Counted from the stretch's first letter, positions 1-5,383 are shown. The stretch: 6,701 nucleotides of DNA from Pseudomonadota bacterium (GCA_023445495.1 JAEXLC010000101.1:1-6701), one strand, 5' to 3'. Notes: generated by a model not told the origin, from the sequence alone. Numbers and translations are program-made.

Positions 1-30
1 CGGCTAGTGCCCGGGTGCACCGGCCGCGGC

Positions 31-51
31 ACCCCGGCTCAAGGCCGGGGT
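31..51. repeat. REP-like palindromic hairpin, copy 1
   Basis: Perfect inverted repeat: ACCCCGGC (31-38) and GCCGGGGT (44-51) around a 5-base loop. On the minus strand it reads CGTC-ACCCCGGC-CTTGA-GCCGGGGT. The same core occurs perfectly at 6676-6696 and in broken form at 4664-4681 and 5330-5341. It lies about 40 bases past the stop of the small membrane protein gene, so it could act as an mRNA 3'-end stabiliser. There is no T-tract, so I do not call it a terminator. Intergenic palindromes of this kind are common in alphaproteobacterial genomes. Confidence 0.75.
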
Positions 52-89
52 GACGAAAGAGAATGCAAAGCCGCCAGCTACGCGCCGCC

Positions 90-353
90 CTAAATCTCCC
101 CGCGCATCCGGCGCTTGTGGTACTTCGTCCGCGCGCCGATCCCCATCAGCATCAGCGCGAAGCCGGCGACGATCGCCGCCAGGGTGAGGAGGTTCGGGAC
201 CGGCGTCCAATAGGCGTTGACCAGGATCAGTGCCGACCCCAGCACCGCCAGCGCGACGCCGCTGCGCCGCAGCCCCCTGGCCACGCCGAGCAGCTCGCGG
301 CGATAGGCGCGGCGTTCCTCGGGGTCGTTGAGGTTGGGGATCGGCCGGCTCAA
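90..353 (-). CDS. Small two-helix membrane protein (hypothetical)
   Basis: I do not recognise a named family. With a TTG start at 353-351 the product is 87 residues: a charged, basic N-terminal part (about 1-30, rich in E and R), two hydrophobic segments (about 31-48 and 54-74) joined by a short NAYWTPVPN turn, and a strongly basic tail (KYHKRRMRGEI). This predicts a hairpin inner-membrane protein with both ends in the cytoplasm by the positive-inside rule. The start is chosen because TTG overlaps the TGA stop of the upstream AIM24-family gene as TTGA, typical of translational coupling; a G-run lies about 6 bases before it. No ATG or GTG gives a better start without running deep into the upstream gene. 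It is probably co-transcribed with that gene. The function is unknown, but pairing with an AIM24-type protein suggests a membrane-associated role. Confidence 0.7.
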   Translation of the reverse strand: MSRPIPNLNDPEERRAYRRELLGVARGLRRSGVALAVLGSALILVNAYWTPVPNLLTLAAIVAGFALMLMGIGARTKYHKRRMRGEI

Positions 354-1183
354 CGATTGCCCCCGATCAGGTCGCCCAGGCCGCCGAGCACCGAGCCTTC
401 GCCGCGATTCTGCCCGCCATAGGACGAGGCCGCCGCCATCATCCGCCCGGCGAGGCGCGAGAAGGGCAGCGACTGGATCCAGACCTTGCCGGGGCCGCGC
501 AGCCGAGCGAAGAACAGTCCCTCGCCGCCGAAGATCGCGCTGCGCACCCCGCCGGCGCCGACCAGGTCGAACTCCACCGACGGCGTGAAGGCGGCGACGC
601 AACCGGTATCGACGTGCAGCTCCTCGCCCGGGGCGAGTTCGCGCTCGACGACCATGCCGCCGAACTGGACGAACACCCAGCCATCGCCGTCGAGCTTCTG
701 CATGATGAAGCCTTCGCCGCCGAACAGGCCGGTCATGATCCGGCGCTGGAAGGCGATGCCCATCGACACGCCCTTGGCCGCGCAAAGGAACGCGTCCTTC
801 TGGCAGATCAGCGTGCCGCCAAGGCTGTCGAGCTTGAGCGGCACGATCGCGCCCGGCACCGGCGCGGCGAACGCGACGCGCGCCTTGCCCGAGCCGTTAT
901 GGGTGAAGACGGTGGTGAACAGGCTCTCGCCGGTGACCAGCCGCTTGCCGGCGCCGAGCAGCGCGCCCATGAAGCCGCCGCCCTGCTGGCCGCTGCCGTC
1001 GCCGAACACGGTGGTCATCCCCACCGATGCATCCTTCCACACCATCGCGCCCGCTTCGGCCACCGCGCTCTCGCCCGGGTCGAGCTCGATCTCGACGAAC
1101 TGGAGCTCCTGCCCCTTGATCTCGAAATCGATATCGTCGGACACGCCGGCGCTGCGGCTGTGGCTCCACGGACTCTGCGGCAT
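350..1183 (-). CDS. AIM24 / TIGR00266 family protein
   Basis: The product is 277 residues. It matches the AIM24 family (PF01987, TIGR00266), whose beta-sandwich resembles the fold of the tryptophan attenuation protein TRAP; the biochemical role of bacterial members is not established. Family-like features are the early strand ending in AGAMVWKDASVGMTT (about 44-58), a glycine-rich stretch (about 61-80), LVTGESLFTTVF (about 82-93), GEGFIMQKLDGDGWVFVQFGG (about 136-156, given here as its ends GEGF and QFGG), and a late GGEGLFFARLRGPGKVWIQSLP (about 209-230). There is no signal peptide or membrane helix, so it is probably cytosolic. The start at 1183 is preferred over an in-frame ATG at 1198 because GGAGGA lies 7 bases upstream of it and nothing comparable precedes the other. 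It leads an apparent operon with the small membrane protein gene, which overlaps its stop, and is divergent from the exported protein gene at 1285. Confidence 0.9.
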   Translation of the reverse strand: MPQSPWSHSRSAGVSDDIDFEIKGQELQFVEIELDPGESAVAEAGAMVWKDASVGMTTVFGDGSGQQGGGFMGALLGAGKRLVTGESLFTTVFTHNGSGKARVAFAAPVPGAIVPLKLDSLGGTLICQKDAFLCAAKGVSMGIAFQRRIMTGLFGGEGFIMQKLDGDGWVFVQFGGMVVERELAPGEELHVDTGCVAAFTPSVEFDLVGAGGVRSAIFGGEGLFFARLRGPGKVWIQSLPFSRLAGRMMAAASSYGGQNRGEGSVLGGLGDLIGGNR

Positions 1184-1190
1184 CTCGGTG

Positions 1191-1196
1191 TCCTCC
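1191..1196 (-). promoter_or_regulatory. Shine-Dalgarno deciding the AIM24-family start
   Basis: On the minus strand GGAGGA ends 7 bases before the ATG at 1183. It sits inside the alternative N-terminus that would begin at the ATG at 1198, which itself lacks a purine-rich leader. This favours the shorter protein. Confidence 0.7.
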
Positions 1197-1211
1197 ATCT
1201 CGGTTGCATCT

Positions 1212-1241
1212 GCCCTAGCGCTTCGGACCGCCCCGCGCCAA
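1212..1241 (-). promoter_or_regulatory. Candidate promoter for the AIM24-family operon
   Basis: Reading the minus strand, TTGGCG (1241-1236) and TAGGGC (1217-1212) are separated by 18 bases, an approximate sigma-70-like pair about 30 bases upstream of the ATG at 1183. The match to consensus is modest and the region is GC-rich, so chance is possible. It fits the 101-bp divergent intergenic region, the only place available for both promoters. I could not identify an equally good pair for the plus-strand gene. Confidence 0.25.
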
Positions 1242-1284
1242 GTTCCCGTATCGGCGAAAGCCGCGACGGGCGGATCGGGAGAGC

Positions 1285-2478
1285 ATGATGCGAAGCATTC
1301 TGACGGGCATGGCGCTGCTGGTGGCGCTGCCATGCTGGGCGCAGGACAATAGCGCGAGCCACCCGCCGGCACCGATCGTCGTCACCGGCAACGGGCTCGC
1401 CGATTCGGCCCGCCAGCTCGAGCAATGCCTCGCGCGCAAATGCCCCCCGCCCGAGGATATCGACGCCAGCATCACCCTGGCCGAGAACCAGCTGCTTGCC
1501 GGCGATTATCGCAAGGCGCGCGCCACGCTCGCGGCGGCGCGCGATCGCAATGGCGGCCACCGCAAGGACTATCCGGTAGCGGTCGCCGATCTCGAACGCA
1601 GCTATGGCCGGATGACCGATCTCGACGGGTTCCCGGACCGGGCCCGCATCGCCCAGGTCGATGCCCTCGATACGCTCAAGGGCGCGCTGGACGGCAAGGA
1701 CACGCGCGTCCTGATCCAGCGCCTGACCGCCGGGGACGATTTCCGCCTCGTCGGCCGCACCGATGCCGCCGACGAGACCTATCGCCGGGTCGAGAAGCAG
1801 GCGCGCGAGGCCGGCGAAGCGCAGGTCGCGGGCATCGCGATGCTCCGCTCCGCCGCGATGTACACCTTCCTCGCGTCGCAGGATTCGATCTTCCGCAGCA
1901 CCGCGCGGGCGCGGATCGCCCGGATCGAGCGGACCACCGAGCCCGAGCTCGAACAGGTCCGCATCGCCGCCCGCGTGCTGCGCGCCCGCCTCACCGGGCT
2001 GGCCGGCAGCAGCGACGCGATGGACCGGGCGATCGCCAATCTGGGCGATGCCGGCTTCACCGAACCCGTGCTGGTCTATGAGGATGTGCCGCTGCGCAAC
2101 GGCGCCAAGGCCGCGATCCGCAAGCAGATCGACTCCGATCCCGAATGGGTGGATTTCCGCTTCCGGGTCGCCCCCGATGGCCGCGTCCACGACCTGGAGG
2201 AGGTCCGCCGCTCCCCCGAGATTTCGGCGGACTGGGCCAACCGGGTGCGCAAGACCGTCGCCACGCGGCGCTATGCCCCGCTGCGCCTGCCGCCGGGATC
2301 GGACGGGAAGATCCGTATCGAGCGGTTCACGCTCGTGTTCGACGCGGGCGACGCCACCGGCTCGAACATGGCCACACGCGCCAGCGAAGGACGGCTGACC
2401 TGGCTCGACATCACGCCCGACCAGCCGGCGCCGAGCATCCCGCCCGCGTCCTACGTGCCGCCGCGCGCACCTTTCTGA
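1285..2478 (+). CDS. Exported protein with TPR-like region and TonB-C-like domain
   Basis: The product is 397 residues. A Sec signal peptide is clear: basic MMRS, hydrophobic core, then a probable cut after PCWA (about residue 19). The mature N-terminus has a short PIVVTG stretch and a two-cysteine motif (CLARKCPPP, about 48-56), then helical TPR-like segments (AENQLLAGDYRKARATL near 66-82, and helices around 140-230). Residues about 289-353 (VDFRFRVAPDGRV ... RRYAPL ... FTLVFD) resemble a TonB C-terminal domain, but there is no N-terminal anchor helix or proline-rich spacer, so it is not a classical TonB. I associate this layout with Sphingomonadaceae periplasmic proteins sometimes annotated as energy transducer TonB; its role is unknown. 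ATGATG gives starts at 1285 or 1288; GGAG (1278-1281) is 3 bases from the first and 6 from the second, so 1288 may be used. It converges on the GNAT gene, with only 4 bases between stop codons. Confidence 0.85.
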   Translation: MMRSILTGMALLVALPCWAQDNSASHPPAPIVVTGNGLADSARQLEQCLARKCPPPEDIDASITLAENQLLAGDYRKARATLAAARDRNGGHRKDYPVAVADLERSYGRMTDLDGFPDRARIAQVDALDTLKGALDGKDTRVLIQRLTAGDDFRLVGRTDAADETYRRVEKQAREAGEAQVAGIAMLRSAAMYTFLASQDSIFRSTARARIARIERTTEPELEQVRIAARVLRARLTGLAGSSDAMDRAIANLGDAGFTEPVLVYEDVPLRNGAKAAIRKQIDSDPEWVDFRFRVAPDGRVHDLEEVRRSPEISADWANRVRKTVATRRYAPLRLPPGSDGKIRIERFTLVFDAGDATGSNMATRASEGRLTWLDITPDQPAPSIPPASYVPPRAPF

Positions 2479-2482
2479 GGAG

Positions 2483-3034
2483 TCAGCCGCGCCGCCAGTC
2501 GTCGCGCAGCAGGCCGTAGAGCGCGGTATCGCGCACGCCGATATGGGTCTCCCATTCGGCGCGCAGCATGCCTTCGAGCCTGAAGCCCAGCCGTTCGAGC
2601 AGCCCGCGCGAGGCCAGGTTCTCGGGATCGGTATCGGCGAAGACGCGGCGCTGCCCCTCGGCGAAGAGCCGGTCGATCACCGCGCTCACCGCCTCGACGG
2701 CGATGCCGCCGCCCCAATGCGGGCGGGCCAGCATATAGCCGATCTCCGAGACATTGCCCTGGCGCTTCTCGCCCGCGGCAACAAAGCCGATCGCGATATC
2801 GTCGCCCTGCAAAGTGATCGCCCAGCAGCGCCATTCGGGCGCCTCCCGGGCGAAATCGGCGCGCGTCTGCTCGACGCTCGCATGCGGCGGGCCCGACCAG
2901 AAATGCATCAGCTCGGGATCGGACAGGCTGGGGAACAGCGCCTCGGCATCCCCGGGCGTGCGCGGCCGCAGGCGGAGACGCGCCGTCTCCAGCACCACCG
3001 TCTCGCGCCGGACCAGCTCGGCCGGGCGGCTCAC
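2483..3034 (-). CDS. GNAT acetyltransferase, RimJ/RimL type
   Basis: The product is 183 residues, the usual length for acetyltransferase_3 (PF13302) proteins. These transfer acetyl from acetyl-CoA to an amine; the substrate cannot be read from sequence. Visible marks are LETARLRLRPRTPGDAEAL (about 15-33), SDPELMHFWSGPPH (38-51), the acetyl-CoA-binding loop in EIGYMLARPHWGGGIAVEA (97-115), and the final motif DPENLASRGLLERLGF (136-151). The usual arginine of the W-G-R-G loop is glycine here (WGGG). The GTG at 3034 is chosen because it overlaps the LysR stop as GTGA, implying translational coupling; no clear Shine-Dalgarno exists. A start at a GTG nearer LETARL is possible and would trim about 12 residues. 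It is related to the second GNAT at 4049, sharing the pattern LSDP-FWS-PPH-VEQ-R. Confidence 0.88.
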   Translation of the reverse strand: MSRPAELVRRETVVLETARLRLRPRTPGDAEALFPSLSDPELMHFWSGPPHASVEQTRADFAREAPEWRCWAITLQGDDIAIGFVAAGEKRQGNVSEIGYMLARPHWGGGIAVEAVSAVIDRLFAEGQRRVFADTDPENLASRGLLERLGFRLEGMLRAEWETHIGVRDTALYGLLRDDWRRG

Positions 3035-3822
3035 AGCGCCAGCGCGTCGACCAGCGTCTTCACCTTCTTCTGCCGCCACTGGGGCAGCGGCGCGACCAGC
3101 CAATAGCCGAGCTTCGAGCTCTTGGGCTCGCCGACCACGGCGACCCGGCCCGATTCGATATCAGCGCGGGCGAGCAGTTCGGGCACAGTCGCCCGGCCCA
3201 GCCCTTCGGCCGCGGCTTCGAGCGCGAGCCCGGCATCGGCGACGCGAACCAGCGAGCCGGCATCCTCGGCCATGCAACCCGGCCAGGAGATGCGCACATC
3301 GATGCCGCCGCCCGGCCGCTCGATCGTGACCATGCCGTCGCTCTCCAGCGCCTCGCCCTCATGCTCGCCCGGGCCTTCGCCCCAGCGGATCGCGAGATCG
3401 AGATTGGCCTCGGTGAAGTCGAGCGCGTCGTCGGCAGGCACCAGCACGAAGCGCAGGTCGCTGTCGACGCGGGCGATCTCGGCCAGGCGCGGCATCAGCC
3501 ACTTGGCGGTGAGGTCGCGCGGCGCGGCGATGGTCAGCGACTTGGACGACTGCCCCGCCTGCATCGCGCGGACGCTTTCCTCGAACTGGAGGAAGCCCGC
3601 GCGCAGTGCCGAGAGGCCGGCCTCGGCCTCGGGAGTCAGCTCCAAGCCCTTGGTGGTGCGGCGGAACAGGACGACGCCCAGCGTGTCCTCGAGCGCGCGG
3701 ATCTGCTGGCCGACCGCGGCGGGAGTCACCGCCAGCTCGTCCGCCGCGCGGGTGAAGCTCAGATGGCGTGCGGCGGCATCGAGCACGCGCAGGCCGTTGA
3801 GCGGGAGATGGGTTCTTTTCAT
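3031..3822 (-). CDS. LysR-family transcriptional regulator, GcvA-like, short
   Basis: The product is 263 residues. The N-terminal winged helix-turn-helix is typical of the GcvA branch: LPLNGLRVLDAAARHLSFTRAA (6-27, shown by its ends LPLNG and FTRAA), ELAVTPAAVGQQIRALE (29-45) and LFRRTTKGLELTP (52-64). The effector-binding domain begins near SLTIAAP (95-101) and includes the LDLAIRWGEG motif (141-150). LysR proteins normally have about 290-310 residues. Here the second half of the effector domain looks about 35-40 residues short, passing quickly from the AIRWGEG motif to the late GLALEAAAEGLG helix (198-209). Function as a DNA-binding regulator is likely; its ligand is unknown. The start is the ATG at 3822; longer in-frame reading goes into an intergenic repeat. 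It overlaps the GNAT gene by 4 bases and probably controls at least that gene. Confidence 0.9.
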   Translation of the reverse strand: MKRTHLPLNGLRVLDAAARHLSFTRAADELAVTPAAVGQQIRALEDTLGVVLFRRTTKGLELTPEAEAGLSALRAGFLQFEESVRAMQAGQSSKSLTIAAPRDLTAKWLMPRLAEIARVDSDLRFVLVPADDALDFTEANLDLAIRWGEGPGEHEGEALESDGMVTIERPGGGIDVRISWPGCMAEDAGSLVRVADAGLALEAAAEGLGRATVPELLARADIESGRVAVVGEPKSSKLGYWLVAPLPQWRQKKVKTLVDALAL

Positions 3823-3831
3823 AGCGCGATC

Positions 3832-3896
3832 ACCCTCACCCTTCCCACTCGGCTTCGCCTCGCGGGCCCCTTCCCTCTCCCAAAGGGAGAGGGAGC
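3832..3896. repeat. Intergenic palindromic repeat with CCCTCTCCC/GGGAGAGGG hairpin
   Basis: A perfect inverted repeat, CCCTCTCCC (3873-3881) and GGGAGAGGG (3885-3893), encloses AAA; one more base pair and a wobble extend it outward. The left flank carries CCCTCACCC and a small GGC-TTC-GCC hairpin (3851-3859). This composite is typical of dispersed intergenic repeats in high-GC proteobacteria, as I remember them. It lies just upstream of the LysR start, between that gene and the kinase remnant, so it could affect the LysR transcript leader. It explains why reading frames appear to continue upstream of the LysR ATG. Confidence 0.6.
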
Positions 3897-3983
3897 TTAC
3901 CCGCCCAACCGAACCGTCTCGAAGAACATGTCCTCGCCCATCTGGCCGCCCTTGAGCACCAGCCCGGGCATCCACGGGTCTCC
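3897..3983 (-). pseudogene. C-terminal remnant of a second four-carbon acid sugar kinase gene
   Basis: Minus-strand translation in the frame ending at the TAA at 3899-3897 gives DPWMPGLVLKGGQMGEDMFF then ETVRLGG and stop. The intact kinase at 5384-6658 ends with LELVLKGGQMGGDGFF then ETVRLGG and stop. Over the last 22 codons including the stop, 56 of 66 bases agree. Of eight sense codons that differ, six are synonymous, so the remnant descends from a selected coding sequence rather than from a recent copy. Upstream of about 3983 the frame no longer resembles the kinase, and the glycine-rich ATP-site motif expected some 50 residues earlier is absent; the GNAT gene at 4049 occupies that place. 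The remnant has no plausible start of its own and should not be functional. Family: DUF1537/OtnK type. Confidence 0.82.
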
Positions 3984-4013
3984 ACTTGCGCCTGTCCGCC
4001 CTAAAATTCGGCG

Positions 4014-4042
4014 TTTTGGAAAGCGGCCGTACTCGCTACTCT
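4014..4042 (+). promoter_or_regulatory. Candidate promoter placing the second GNAT mRNA start at or near its ATG
   Basis: TACTCT at 4037-4042 ends 6 bases before the ATG at 4049, and TTTTGG (4014-4019, 17-base spacer) or TTGGAA (4016-4021, 15-base spacer) could be a weak -35. No Shine-Dalgarno is visible before this ATG. If the -10 is real, transcription would begin about at the A of ATG, giving a leaderless mRNA. The evidence is positional and weak. Confidence 0.25.
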
Positions 4043-4048
4043 GTCCGC

Positions 4049-4546
4049 ATGCCGGAAATTGAAACCGAGCGACTGCTCTTGCGGCGCGCCACCATGAACG
4101 ATCTTGCGGCGTTCCACGCGATCCTCAGCGACCCGCAGGCAACAGCGTTCTGGTCGACGCCGCCGCACAGCGATGTCGAGCAATCGCGTGAATGGTTGCA
4201 GAGCATGGTCGATATCCCGCCCGGGGAAGGCGAGGACTTCGTTGTCGAGCATCGGGGCAGCGCCATCGGCAAGGCCGGCTTCTACCGCTTTCCGGAGATT
4301 GGCTTCATCTTGCATCCTCGCGCCTGGGGCCGCGGGTTCGCTGAGGAAGCCTTGCGTCCCGTGCTCGAAAGGGCTTTCCAGGTGCACCGCCTCGAGGCTG
4401 TCGAAGCGGATGTCGATCCGAAGAACGCCGCATCGCTGCGGCTGCTCGCGAAGCTCGGCTTCATCGAAATCGGCCGTCGGGAACGCACCTGGCTGATAGG
4501 CGACCAGTGGTGCGACAGTGTCGACTTGCGCTTGCTGCGCAGTTGA
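4049..4546 (+). CDS. GNAT acetyltransferase, RimJ/RimL type (second copy)
   Basis: The product is 165 residues, a complete acetyltransferase_3-like protein. It has the start IETERLLLRRATMNDLAAF (4-22), SDPQATAFWSTPPHSDVEQS (27-46 region), the acetyl-CoA-binding loop in EIGFILHPRAWGRGFAEEA (83-101, with the usual W-G-R-G-F) and DPKNAASLRLLAKLGF (123-138). The substrate is unknown. The ATG at 4049 is chosen because the family normally begins a few residues before ETERL; an upstream in-frame ATG at 3986 would add 21 residues unlike the family and would run into the kinase remnant region. There is no Shine-Dalgarno. GC content is about 65% in sampled lines, below most neighbours. It shares LSDP-FWS-PPH-VEQ-R with the GNAT at 2483-3034 and so is probably a distant paralogue. 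It stands alone on the plus strand between the LysR pair and the low-GC membrane gene. Confidence 0.9.
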   Translation: MPEIETERLLLRRATMNDLAAFHAILSDPQATAFWSTPPHSDVEQSREWLQSMVDIPPGEGEDFVVEHRGSAIGKAGFYRFPEIGFILHPRAWGRGFAEEALRPVLERAFQVHRLEAVEADVDPKNAASLRLLAKLGFIEIGRRERTWLIGDQWCDSVDLRLLRS

Positions 4547-4624
4547 AGCTCAGCATGCTGCCCGACGGACCCAGCCCAAGGCCAAGCTAACGCGGCGTCC
4601 TGGGGAAGCTCATCCAGGCCCGCC

Positions 4625-4650
4625 CTCGAGAACCCGTCCCCGCCCTGGCC
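4625..4650 (-). pseudogene. Possible third, decayed scrap of the kinase 3' end
   Basis: The 26 bases here align to 5405-5434 inside the intact kinase tail with every base matching apart from a 1-base and a 3-base gap. The longest exact run is GAACCCGTCCCCGCCC, 16 bases. It encodes, out of frame, the GG-D-FFE end region on the minus strand. The match is short in a GC-rich genome, so chance or convergence is not excluded; the presence of a clear longer remnant 640 bases away makes common descent more believable. Confidence 0.4.
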
Positions 4651-4659
4651 CGAGGTCAA

Positions 4660-4684
4660 CGTCACCCCGGCCTTGTGCCGGAAA
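4660..4684 (+). repeat. REP-like hairpin, copy 2, right arm broken
   Basis: CGTCACCCCGGCCTTGTGCCGG matches the intact element at 6672-6693 with one loop difference, but continues as AAACC instead of GGGTCCC, so only five bases of the right arm remain. It lies in the 221-base gap between the second GNAT and the membrane protein gene. Apart from this and the possible kinase scrap, I see no gene in that gap. The segment GCCTTGTGCCGG (4670-4681) recurs inverted at 5330-5341, on the other side of the membrane protein gene. Confidence 0.6.
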
Positions 4685-4767
4685 CCACCATGGAGGAAGG
4701 CTACACGCCCGATTTGGGCCGGTGCCTATAGAGGTGGCCTGTCGGCAAGCGCCCCAGCGTTGGGTAT

Positions 4768-5211
4768 TCAGGACTTTGGCCGCCTTACTCCAGTGTACCA
4801 GAAAGTGATGGCTGACAGGGATGCAGTAGCGGCAAAGACCAGCAGCCATTTTATGGCAAAGCTGCCGTTCATGTATAAGCTGTGCGGGTTGATCTTCGGC
4901 CCCGGAGCGGGCCCCAATTGCGTCCACGCAGCAATCGCTCCAGCGAGAAGAACGAAGGGCAGGACTGCCAATCCCAAATAATAGATCAAACCTGTCCTCT
5001 GAAAACGCCGCAACACCAAGTGGATGGGCCCTCCGATCAGGAAAGTGGCGACATAGCTTAGTAGCGCGAATACCAGCATGGCGACGAAAGCGCCTGTATA
5101 TCCCGCGTCGCCCGTATCGCCGACCACCGCGTTGACACCGATCGCCGCCAGAAGTGGAATCAACCAGGGCAGTGGGGCCAACGTAAAGGCCCTTATCTCT
5201 CGATCGTCCAT
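4768..5211 (-). CDS. Four-helix integral membrane protein (hypothetical), low GC
   Basis: I do not recognise a family. The 147-residue product has four hydrophobic segments at about 12-31, 38-60, 74-97 and 118-140, with a basic loop after helix 2 (LVLRRFQRTG) and a basic C-terminus (GVRRPKS), consistent with an inner-membrane protein with both ends in the cytoplasm. The loop between helices 3 and 4 (PAPGPKINPH) is probably periplasmic. The start at 5211 has GGGGA 6 bases or so upstream on the minus strand. Sampled 60-base lines inside the gene are 53-62% GC, against about 78% for a sampled line of the adjacent kinase gene, so it has an unlike base composition and is a candidate for acquisition by transfer. 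It is flanked by an inverted 12-base sequence derived from the REP hairpin and is transcribed alone, with the kinase gene upstream on the same strand after a 172-base gap. Confidence 0.8.
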   Translation of the reverse strand: MDDREIRAFTLAPLPWLIPLLAAIGVNAVVGDTGDAGYTGAFVAMLVFALLSYVATFLIGGPIHLVLRRFQRTGLIYYLGLAVLPFVLLAGAIAAWTQLGPAPGPKINPHSLYMNGSFAIKWLLVFAATASLSAITFWYTGVRRPKS

Positions 5212-5257
5212 TGCGCTTCCCCGTGGTCGTAGGGCCTCAACTCAACCTATGTCGCAC

Positions 5258-5288
5258 AATGCCCGCCTTCCACCCAATAGCGGTCGTT
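5258..5288. repeat. Imperfect hairpin upstream of the membrane protein gene
   Basis: AATGCCCGC (5258-5266) pairs with GCGGTCGTT (5280-5288) with one mismatch and one wobble, around the loop CTTCCACCCAATA. It resembles, from memory, a dispersed alphaproteobacterial intergenic palindrome of the type TCCGC-TTCCACCCA-GCGGA. It lies 47 bases upstream of the ATG at 5211 and may be a degenerate repeat or fall in its transcript leader. Confidence 0.4.
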
Positions 5289-5320
5289 TAGGGGGCGCGA
5301 CCTTTTCCAGTGCCCGCCGC

Positions 5321-5345
5321 TTCGGGGCCCCGGCACAAGGCTTGG
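5321..5345 (-). repeat. REP-like hairpin, copy 4, degenerate
   Basis: On the minus strand GCCTTGTGCCGGGGCCC matches the loop and right arm of the intact element, whereas the left arm is changed to CCAA. It carries the same CTTGT loop as the copy at 4660-4684, in the opposite orientation. It sits 40 bases past the kinase stop codon. Confidence 0.45.
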
Positions 5346-5383
5346 CGGCGAAGGATCCCAGCCAAGCTCGGCATCGAGCCGAA

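Noticed and set aside
1285..1341. Lipoprotein signal (lipobox) in the exported protein
   Set aside because: The residue before the cysteine is proline (ALPC), which does not fit a lipobox; an ordinary signal peptidase I site after PCWA fits better.
486..1352. A 288-codon plus-strand open frame opposite the AIM24-family gene
   Set aside because: The translation is Ser/Pro/Ala-rich with no family resemblance, and the minus strand encodes a clear AIM24-type protein.
1015..2190. A 391-codon minus-strand open frame opposite the exported protein gene
   Set aside because: It is the mirror of a GC-rich coding gene. The plus strand has a signal peptide, a Shine-Dalgarno and recognisable domains, while this frame gives low-complexity Ala/Gly/Arg sequence and runs into the AIM24-family gene.
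2476..2485. Bidirectional terminator between the exported protein and GNAT genes
   Set aside because: The stop codons are only 4 bases apart, leaving no room for a hairpin outside coding sequence, and I see no stem with a T-tract across the junction.
3035..3103. Longer start for the first GNAT protein inside the LysR gene
   Set aside because: It would overlap the LysR coding region by over 70 bases and add residues unlike the family; the GTGA overlap is a natural start.
3122..3955. A 277-codon plus-strand open frame opposite the LysR gene
   Set aside because: Antisense to a clear LysR gene, Ser/Arg-rich, and it runs through an intergenic repeat.
3823..3975. N-terminal extension of the LysR protein upstream of the ATG at 3822
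   Set aside because: The extra residues are a translation of the palindromic repeat and of the kinase remnant in a wrong frame; the normal LysR N-terminus begins at MKRTHLPLNGL.
4551..4560. CAGCATGCTG palindrome just after the second GNAT stop
   Set aside because: It has no loop and no T-tract, and a 10-base palindrome is not unusual; no function can be argued.
5366..5379. GCTCG-GCAT-CGAGC hairpin just past the kinase stop as an intrinsic terminator
   Set aside because: The stem is only 5 bp and no T-tract follows on the minus strand, so it cannot be separated from chance in this GC-rich sequence.
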